A DNA stretch of 64,000 nt from Branchiostoma floridae. Its lineage: Eukaryota; Chordata; Leptocardii; Amphioxiformes; Branchiostomatidae. The notes below the pieces were generated by a model. The model was not told where the DNA came from. It ran no database searches and saw only the letters and a program-made list of their open reading frames with translations. A program made the position numbers and the translations under genes. The stretch spans positions 32,575,543 to 32,639,542 of the forward strand of contig NC_049981.1 in NCBI RefSeq assembly GCF_000003815.2. Reading direction: 5' to 3'. This document shows, in pieces, positions 55,761-64,000 of this stretch; position 1 is the stretch's first letter; every line of letters starts with the position of its first letter.

Positions 55761-55984
55761 AGTTAGTCTCTACCAGACTCCGGCTTGGCAGAATAGTAAC
55801 AGAGAACTGTGGCCAAGTTAGGAATAAAAGTCCACAGACCGGCTGGATAGACTGCAAAGACTGACTAAGATCCCATGGCAACTTATATGTCCCTTTTTTG
55901 TTCCCTAACTTCTTCTCTTTTGCCATCCGGCTGACACGACTGCTTGGAGACTACAGACGAGTTGTGACGAGCCTCGCCCTGGAT

Positions 55985-56060
55985 GACGGGAGGTCACGAG
56001 ATCGAGTCTCGATGTTGGAAGGTCGCGGGTTCAAGTCCCAGGCGTGGCCTAATGGCTGGT
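55985..56060 (+). mobile_element. tRNA-like SINE fragment (B-box)
   Basis: 'gttggaaggtcgcgggttca' followed by 'agtcccaggcg' resembles a tRNA variable loop and T-arm with a B-box. No A-box is clear at the expected distance. An inverted agatcgagtctcgat lies just upstream. Confidence 0.35.
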
Positions 56061-58435
56061 CGTGCTGTGCAGGAACTAAAAGCGGTTCCGCGACCCTTTT
56101 TAGAGTATCCGATCTTTCCGGGACCCACTGCCTTTCACTTTCTCATCTTAGTAAGAAGTCCAATCCTACAGTCCTCAAAATCTTAAGAACCTTCACCACA
56201 GCCTGAGCATGCACCCCGTCGCCCTCTGTACGAGAGACCACTGCGCCAGCCCAAGAACACACACCTTCTATCTCATCCCACATTGAAGTACTCGAGTTTT
56301 CGGCTAGTCCCCATACTAACCACCATCACCATCTCAGTATGTATCCCCCATACAAAAGTTACTCAATAAAGCTCGTTGTATCCCCTATCAGATTGCCTTT
56401 CTCCAAGTTTTCCTCCCCAAAGTGTCTAACTCTAAGGACCCCAGTCCCCACCCCAAGACCCTTCTATCCCATCCCCACCCCCAGCGTGACGCGCGGCGGT
56501 TATTTCCTTCCATTCAGCCGACTTCGTTCTATCTGTGGAGACCGGGTTTCAATGATGCCCCTGACAAGACACCATTCTCTGTGTCTACATGTCTACACTA
56601 TCCCTGTGTCTCTACATGTACATGAACTCTTTCTAAGTCTCTACACTATCTCTGCATCTCTCCGTAAACTCTATGGTTACGCACACGAAATCTAGTCTGT
56701 ATCAGACCTTTCTATTGGCTAAGAAAGTTAAATTTGGCCAAATGTAGCGCATTATCAGTATGTCACAAGATCTCTTTGCCGGTCATACGCACGCGAATGT
56801 GAATCCCAATGACTGAACAAGGCCTCTGATGAAATATTGGCCGATTTCTACTATTTCTCACACGAACGTGTCAAGCTTTTATAGGTCCTTGCTAGAGCAC
56901 CGGACGAAGATGACTGGAAATAACTAAATGACAGTAGCTGGCTGATTGAGTTAGGTATGATATATACGTGTACATGATTCGATTAGCGGATCGCGTCGCG
57001 AAGTGAGTCACGCGTATCTGATTGTCGTTCCTGCATGTCGCTCGTCTTTAGACTCAGACAGTTTTATTGGAGGGTTTTGGCGCGCTTTCGGGCCTCTGGG
57101 GGTCAGTGAACATAAACAATGGAAAAATGTAAGGATCCTGGGGGGAAATATCTTCATTGTGAACAGCACAAGCACAAAATGGACTTGCGCTTCAACCGCT
57201 TAATACCCAATTAATTGTTGTTACTTGTGTTTATATTTATCTTTCTCTCTTTCTTGTCAGTTATCTTCTATTTTCATTTTGTTTTAATAGCGACACCAAT
57301 ATAAGACGTTTTAACGTGAGTGGCCCGCTATCTGTTATTTGCTTATGTATGTTTGTTCGATAAAAAAATTGGAATGAACACATACACAAAATGTGTAGTG
57401 ATGTTTAGATACAAGGCGAATAAAAAGCATGAAATCCGTCACTGCACCGGACCCGAACAACCTCCCACTTCGGTGTATAATTGAAAAGACTAATAATGGC
57501 AGACTCTGTCCAATTCCAGACAACCCCATCCCAACACTAATGACCCGTCCATGGGGACCGTACAGGTGATGACCTACTGATGGACGGGAGAGGTGAACCC
57601 TCGGTCGCCCGCCCGGACAGCTACATGATTGAACGCTGCCTTGCAGCTCGCCCATTATCCCTGCCCCCGGCGTGGAGGGGTCAACTGCAGTGTGGCTGGG
57701 GAGGTCGTAACGCGTGTCTGGAAATCACCGCACTTTGTGTAATGCGTGTTTTCTAACGCGCCAAACGACTGGCCAGCGACGGGTAGTCCTGACTCGAACA
57801 AAGCGGGTCAGGGGGTTAAACAGCCGATACATACCCGTAATGAAGTTACTGCCGGCACGAGGAATATCCTAAAGGTACTGGGGCAAGGGGAGGGCGGATG
57901 CTGAGAGGAAGGTCAGGTAGCGATGGTGGCCCAAAGCTCGCGCTTAAAGCAGCTTCTCTCAACCATCAAGGAAAATACAGAAACATTGCTTTGCTACAGT
58001 ACATCAGCACTGCGTCTTGTTCAATTATATGTATACCAATAAAAAAACAAAGAAACATTGTTTGAAGAGACACATACACTGTAATTAAGTGCTGCCCATA
58101 CTAGCAGTGTTGGTGTTGAGTTTAGAACGAAGTCTGTTTGGCGTTGATAGAATCAAACATAGACGCTTCCCTTGACGATAGCAGTACAACGAAGCATACT
58201 AAGGGAATATAGTGCCAACGCAAAAGATACATACACTCTAATGACGTTACTGCAGTCATCACTGCTACGATTTCTGAATGGCGCTCAGTTGGAAAGAGCG
58301 AAGGCGGCTCAACATTTAGATAGTATAATTCAGTGAAATACACGGAAAATATACACAGGAACACAAGAGCCCAAACCAAACCAAACACGCTATTTCAAAT
58401 ACACATCCTTCCTGGAGTAAATTGACTACACATTT
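56061..58435. other. No gene seen
   Basis: 2.4 kb of unique sequence. C-rich around 56430-56490; 57550-57800 is GC-richer with ccattatccctg. Frames up to 118 codons without domains. Confidence 0.4.
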
Positions 58436-58545
58436 GTTACGGATGGTGATGAGCAAAATGATGTTGATGATGGTCTGGAGGATGAAGATAAGGACTATAA
58501 TGATGGTCTAAAGGATAATGAAGATGAAGAGAATGTTCACAAAGG
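58436..58545 (+). repeat. Degenerate gat/gaa trinucleotide-rich tract
   Basis: Repeats of gatgat, gatgaa and 'aatgatggtct' (two copies, about 30 bp apart). Confidence 0.75.
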
Positions 58546-59860
58546 AGACGGATCCGTTTTGAAACATTTGCAAGTTGGACACCACGGACGCAACGACAGC
58601 GCCTGGGCAAATTAAATGTTTATAAGTGGCAGTGTTCTAAAGTTTTAATCTATTCAAAATCGACAAATAAAAAAGACTTATGTTTCGAATTAATTCATGC
58701 GACCTGTCATTTTTTTCGCTCTCTTAATATCTTTTTCACTAAGTCTCCCAAACATACATTACATATGAAGTCGATGACTACAATGCATGTTTGTGCTCTA
58801 TAGCTATTCATACTATCGCCAGGCCGATCTTTCCCCTTATATCACATGCAAATTGGGAGGTTTCCCCCGGATTAAATTCCCCACCGGTCGGACAACCATC
58901 CTTATTTATGGAGACATATATACCTGTAATCAATACACTGCGGTCATACTCGTCATTGTTATTTATCAGCTGTTTTATTCTTGCCTTGTCACGCGTGTCT
59001 TGCCGGAATCGGACCGATTAGGAAGAGATCGGTCTGTGACTCCAAAACGAAGCGAGTAGTTATTGTGCTTTTCCTGTATGTCGACTGTCATAAACACCAT
59101 GTACTTTGTTTGATTGTTTCTTTGTTTGGCAAGCCACTGTAGTGGAATATGCCAGAACTGTGGTGGGTGGACTGGTCAATTGTCTCTCGATCAATTAATG
59201 AAAGACGCTTTAAAACAATACATCTGCTTAGTGAATGAATGAATGAATGACTGATAGATGAGTGAATGAAACACCTTCATCCGAGCTCTTCATGCAGCTA
59301 AGAGAAACGCCTCGCTGGAACACCTGATCGTAAAGACAGCACCTATCCATTACCTTCATGGCTAGTACATAGAAATGCTGTGTAGAGAATGGACCCCATA
59401 ACAATACGTAAACGCGTTGAATGTAGTAATACATATATGTCCAGGTAAGTAGTGAGGGAGGAGACTATAGTGTTGAAGGTGACAAGCATAAGGTTTTTCT
59501 GATTGTGTTCGTATACCATTGTGTATCTTTTCACATGTTACAAATAAAAAGTCACTATCCAGAAAAAGGTTGTGAAGAGAGATGTGGCTTTTGTTGCACA
59601 TTGTATTCGTACAAACAATATGCATATCTCATCTCTGTCCATGTCGTTATAATGAAGGAGCGTCCTGAAAGACCTAGTTGTGAAGACTACACCTATCCAT
59701 AACCCCTCCTGACAGGTGAACAGAGAGGCTATGTTGTTCTCTTGTCCAGCCTGGGGTATCCGCGGGTCAAAAGTTCAGTCCTGCCCTCCTATCAATAGAG
59801 TTTAATCTGTGTAATTGCGGGGAGTGAGCAGCGCCGTAATCAGTTGGTCAGGGCCGCGTC
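58546..59860. other. No gene seen; short tgaa microsatellite
   Basis: AT-rich unique sequence with a tgaa/gaat run at about 59232-59252. No recognised element. Confidence 0.4.
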
Positions 59861-61195
59861 CAGACGCGCTGGAGCCGGGACGGCCGCGATACACGCCGCT
59901 TCCTGCGCCGACATCTGCCGAACAGATCTTTCTCATGAAGTAGTAGACAATGGCCCAACCGCCGAACAGATCTTTCTCATGAAATAGTAGGCAATGGCCC
60001 AACAGCCGAACAGATCTTTCTCATGAAATAGTAGGCAATGGCCCAACCGCCGAACAGATCTTTCTCATGAAATACTAGTAGTAGGCAATGGCCCAACCGC
60101 CGAACAGATCTTTCTCATGAAATAGTAGGCAATGGCCCAACCGCCGAACAGATCTTTCTCATAAAATAGTAGGAAATGGCCCAACCGCCGAACAGATCTT
60201 TCTCATGAAATAGTGACGGGCCCAACCTGCCCTAGCTTACGTTGTAAACAAATGGTAGCAAAGAGAGCAGCAATCTATGAACCCGGGATGACCACGATCC
60301 ACGCCGCTGCCTGCACCGACATCAACCGACCAGATCTTTCTCATGAAATAGTAGGCAATGGCCCAACCGCCGAACAGATCTTTCTCATGAAATAGTGACG
60401 GGGCCAACCTGCCCTAGCTTATGCTGTAAACCATTAGTAGCAATGAGAGCAGCATCTATGAACCCGGCATGGTCGCGATCCACGCCGCTGCCTGCACCGA
60501 CATCTCCGGACCAGATCTTTCTCATGAAATAGTAGGCAATGGGCCAACCTGCACTAGCCTATGTTATAAAGAAATGAGGATACTGTAGCAATATCTGAAT
60601 TGGGGATGGCTACGACCTGCTACGAGTCCTGTACCGACATTATCTGTTCGACTGGGCTACCCGTGAATAGATCTTTCTCTACTGACATCAGCACGAGCTG
60701 GTTATCCACCTGTCCGTTGCAGGAAGACCTTTCTAGAGACTTTAAAAAATAGAAACTGGCTGAAAAAGTAGCTACATGGCCAATTTGTCCTCCTCTGACC
60801 GACCTTGACCCTGGCTTATGTTGTAGAAGAAATAGCCAGCAATGAGAACACTAACAACCACTGAAAACAGGTATCTGCTGAGATTCTTGTTACTCGTTGA
60901 GAGATCTTTCTCGAGAAATAGATTTGTCAGAATAGGGGCCAATGGACCGAATTGTCCCTCTCCATCGCACGAGGTCCCCAGGCAATGTTATAAACAACAG
61001 CCTCATCAGGGCACGGGAGCACTCACTAAAGTCAGACTGGCCGCGAGATGGTAAGATTTTTCTAATGACAGCAATGAAATATGGTACACTTCTATTGTCG
61101 TCAGCGTGAGACGGTCAGATGGACAACAATGTCAGCCTCTATACTCGGAGGGAGACCTCTCCAGAAACTAAATCTACATTTCAAAAGCCGGCTAG
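59861..61195 (+). repeat. ~140-180-bp satellite-like array with an amplified 44-bp sub-unit
   Basis: The monomer contains 'gatccacgccgctgcctgca', 'ccgacatc', 'cagatctttctcatgaaata', 'gtaggcaatggcccaac', 'ctgccctagcttatg' and 'gcaatgagagcagc'. 'gatccacgccgctgcc' repeats at 60296 and 60477. Degenerate monomers continue to about 61195. Within the first monomer the 44-bp piece starting gccgaacagatctttctcat is repeated 7 times (starts near 59917, 59961, 60005, 60049, 60099, 60143, 60187), and twice in the second monomer. Confidence 0.9.
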
Positions 61196-61579
61196 GCAGA
61201 CTATTTTTGTATCAACCTGCTGTTTAGAAAATGTCGAAGATATACCAGCGTTTTCCACCTGTTGACTGACGAATAAAGACGACAGCAAAATCCTAGGGTT
61301 AACAGCCTCCACGTAAATGTATATTGTAGTATTGATGAAATATTAATGTCCATGCCCTTCATGACTTTACACCGCTGTCCCAGTTTATCATGCCAGAAAT
61401 TAATCACCCGTAAGGAACACCGGTTGACATCGGATATAATGTGCCTGTCACATTAGTGACGCGTGTGTGGAGAAGGACATATGGTGGTGAAGGGATCAGA
61501 AATCATAACAGGTAGAGTAGTACAGAATAAAATTTTTTCAATAAACATTATCGTTAAAGGCCGTTTAGCTAGGGACTAT
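61196..61579. other. Nothing recognised
   Basis: AT-rich unique sequence between two arrays. Confidence 0.4.
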
Positions 61580-62515
61580 TCTGTTGTGGAGCTATATTTT
61601 CTTTTCTTACAAGTGTTATAAGGTATACGGTATTTATCCAAAGTATAGTCATCCACTACTTTACTCTCTAACGTCATAATTACCAGGCATATATTTCTAA
61701 TGGGCATAGGGAAGAAAATGTCAAGCTTGTTACATGTTATGGGCTTCCTTCTTATTTCCTGTCTCATGTATTATGAATGCCTGTTTAGGTGCTGGTCCAG
61801 GCCCGGTGAGCTATATTTTCTTTTCTTACAAGTGTCAAAAGACATGGTATTCATCCAAAGTGTAGTCATCCACTACTTTACTCTCTAACAGTATAAATAT
61901 CAAGTATACATAATTCTCAGTATGTCCCTAGTGAAGAAAATGTCAAGAGTGTTACGTGTAATGGGCTTCATTCTTAATTCCTGTCTCCATACAAGTGTAA
62001 GAATACGCCTAAATTACAGTATCATTTCACTACATCCGTCCACTTCTTCAGTCTCTAACGTTATAATCATAATGTATAAATTCTTTTGTGCCCCGTGTAG
62101 AGAAAATGTCAAGCTTGTTACAGTTTATGCTATGGTGCTATTTTTCTATTTCCTCTCCCCATACAACAAGTGTAAGAATACGTCTCAAGTTTCAATACAG
62201 TAGTCATGTCATGATATCCGTCTACTTCTTCAGCCTCTAACAAAATAACCATAACGTTATTTGTGCCCCTAGTAGAGAAAATGTCAAGCTTGCTACAGTT
62301 TAAATTATGGGGCTATATTTTTATTTCCTCTCCCCATACAAGTGTAAGAATACGCCTAAATGTACAGTATCAATTCACGACATCCGTCCACTTCTTCAGC
62401 CTCTAACAAAATAATCATCACGTTCTTTGTGCCCCTAGTGGAGAAAATGTCAAGCTTGTTACATGTAAAGCTATGGGGCTATATTTTTATTTCCCCTCCC
62501 CATACAAGTGTCAGC
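61580..62515 (+). repeat. ~170-bp tandem array, 5 copies
   Basis: 'gagaaaatgtcaagcttgtt' or its variant lies at 61711, 61932, 62099, 62275 and 62441 (spacings 221, 167, 176, 166). Shared blocks: 'ggggctatatttttatttcc', 'catacaagtgtaagaatacg', 'catccgtccacttcttcagc' and 'ctctaac'. Confidence 0.92.
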
Positions 62516-63285
62516 AGAGAGAGATGCCCGCCGTCTCGCGGCCGCGAGGAGAGGGGATAACTCAGCGTAATTGGCTCGTCAGACTCTCAATGGTTGCTGA
62601 TTGGAACTCTGCATGTGGCCGGTAACCATTCAGGACAAGCACAAATTACGGGTTCTCGGCGTGTGCTGGAGATGATAGGAACAGACATACACAAAAGGGC
62701 TGGGACTGAGGGACTGGAGCGGTTTGTTCATCTACTCAGGATTAATGAGAGGAGGGAGGAGGACCACCGGGATGGAGAAGATGGGTTTTCCTCCAGGAAT
62801 TATTGCCGTCACCAAGAAGGTTAATGTTTTAGGTGCGGTGTGTGTTTGTGTGTGTGCAGCTCAGGAAACTGTGAACGGATCCTAATGATATTTGATAGGT
62901 GAGTGGAGGGTCTTAAAAACGACAGTCAGGTTCGATGATGATACAAAGCAGTATGGAATAAGCCCATGCAGACAGGCAGCCCGAGACAATGAATGGATAG
63001 ATATCGATAATCATTGTGCATTTTTGCACAAACGAGCACAGTACAGGTCATCACAAAGACAAAACATACATATAAAAGTATAATAGATCTAATAATTATA
63101 AAACGGGGTAACCACAGTAAACCGAACACCGTCTTAAATCTATATAGACACCAGAAATGCCTGTTGAAGTCGCAAATCCCTTACATTACAAATGGGAGAT
63201 TAAAGAATAGAGTAAAGCATGTCTTTTCTCTAACACAAGACACGCAAACCTTCATCTACATGAAGTAACAGGTCCCTATCTCTAC
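62516..63285. other. No gene seen
   Basis: GC-richer to 62650 (ggccgcgagg, gcgtaattggc), then AT-rich unique sequence. Confidence 0.4.
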
Positions 63286-63320
63286 CTAATCTCCAAGCAG
63301 ATGTTGGTAGGAGACGTGAG
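63286..63320 (+). mobile_element. Solitary MULE-like terminal sequence
   Basis: 'atctccaagcagatgttggt' matches the terminal repeat of the elements at 7732 and 49648. No partner end was found nearby. Confidence 0.4.
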
Positions 63321-63469
63321 TTATACCATGGTCAGGAGTTATGCAATGGTCACGATTTAAAGTGGTGCAGGCAGGCTGTTTGTGGTAAGACGAAAAACAC
63401 ACAAAATGTAAAAAAAAGTAATTATGAAAAAAAAAATTGTCAATATTTCTAGAATATATATGTACTTTT

Positions 63470-63505
63470 ATTTTCCGTTCCCGTAAACAGCCCGGCCGGG
63501 CCCCG
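63470..63505 (+). mobile_element. Solitary arm of the 18-kb foldback family
   Basis: ttttccgttcccgtaaacag, then cccggccgggcccc, matches the right arm of the element at 17984-18135. The other arm was not found. Confidence 0.45.
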
Positions 63506-63745
63506 GCTAGGAAATGTGACCCTAGCATAATCAGTGTACGTTTGGAAGAATTTACAACCGCATCAAAAGCCTCTCGTCAAAAAGTGATGAAGGACGCTAT
63601 CAACCATGATGATATTTTATAGATAACAGTTTACACACGTAACCGATGTGGTCCTTAACGTGAACGAGACAACGATATTTCCGAACGAGTCTCCATAAAA
63701 CAGTGCTGCTACATAAAGCGTCGGAAGGACGCGTTCATATCAGTG

Positions 63746-63920
63746 GTGCGATCGTCGTACGATTTTGATGCCATAAGATTTGCAAGCAGGCTGCGACAGA
63801 ACCAACCACCGACATGGATCCCAAACAGCATTTTGTGTACCCAGATAGTTGAACTTTGCTGAAGACGAATATTTTTGTCTTCCAAATTGCCAGAAGTCAG
63901 CAATCGTACGACGATCGCAC
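63746..63920 (+). mobile_element. Palindromic MITE, complete copy
   Basis: gtgcgatcgtcgtacgatt (63746-63764) and its exact inverse aatcgtacgacgatcgcac (63902-63920) bound a 137-bp interior with no frame. The left inner part (gatgccataagatttgcaag, then caggctgcg) matches the truncated copy at 130-178 in opposite orientation. Sequence similarity runs a little beyond the arms (cgacctatgtg), so the true ends may be further out. No clear target duplication; superfamily unassigned. Confidence 0.7.
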
Positions 63921-64000
63921 GACCTATGTGTGACCGCGCCCGTACAAAATTCCGCACAAAAACTGAGTAACCATCATCACAAACGTATCAACAGACAAAC

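Noticed and set aside
1-64000. An operon-like or defence-like multigene system
   Set aside because: There are no adjacent intact genes of any kind; the only recognisable coding sequence consists of dead transposon and LINE pieces.

Overview
This is eukaryotic, animal-type DNA with no confident protein-coding gene. The best guess for the source is a lancelet (Branchiostoma) or a related marine invertebrate deuterostome. That rests on the tRNA-derived SINE bodies, the mariner and LINE remnants and the abundance of minisatellites, all recognised from memory and not by search. Almost every open frame is short and stop-bounded, in all six frames. The longest ones (12.0-13.4 kb, 50.4-51.65 kb, 38.8-39.3 kb, 54.75-55.1 kb) are translations of tandem repeats. 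One 100-N assembly gap lies at 41083-41182. I find no bacterial operon, CRISPR array, rRNA or intact tRNA gene.

Layout. 0-12 kb: half of a palindromic MITE at the left edge, SINE pieces (6.3-6.7, 11.2 kb), a MULE-like hairpin element (7.7 kb), a LINE reverse-transcriptase tail (8.26-8.54 kb) and a ~144-bp tandem block carrying YY1/CRE/E-box-like motifs (9.6-10.0 kb). 12-17 kb: a 26 x 42-bp minisatellite, two imperfect arrays, a GC-rich homeodomain-site-rich block (15.3-15.8 kb) and a 36-bp minisatellite that runs into a tRNA-like SINE head. 17-31 kb: GC-rich blocks, a foldback element (18.0 kb), a LINE tail (21.7-22.0 kb), a ~136-bp array split by a 156-bp insertion with a 12-bp target duplication (23.1-23.9 kb), a TIR element (27.4-27.7 kb), a near-complete SINE (28.7 kb) and a 51-bp array. 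31-41 kb: RFX X-box-like palindromes, a deleted mariner with perfect 34-bp inverted repeats (34.56-35.14 kb), a nearly uniform 44-bp minisatellite whose unit contains a splice-donor-like GGTAAG (36.76-37.15 kb), an inverted pair of CRE/E-box repeats (37.6-37.8 kb) and a long GT tract. 40-64 kb: degenerate ~160-180-bp arrays, a 148-bp MULE-like hairpin with a perfect 9-bp target duplication (49.65 kb), a 35-copy 28/26-bp minisatellite, a purine tract, a satellite whose monomer contains a secondarily amplified 44-bp piece (59.9-61.2 kb) and a second copy of the left-edge MITE (63.75-63.92 kb).

Interpretation. No genes work together here in a pathway. The window reads as an intergenic or very long intronic region in which mobile elements and tandem duplications are interleaved with unique GC-rich blocks containing TAAT-core, CRE, X-box, octamer and CTCF-like motifs. 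Those blocks are candidate regulatory DNA, proposed from composition and motifs only. The most notable pattern is that nine sequence-unrelated arrays share a period of about 120-220 bp.
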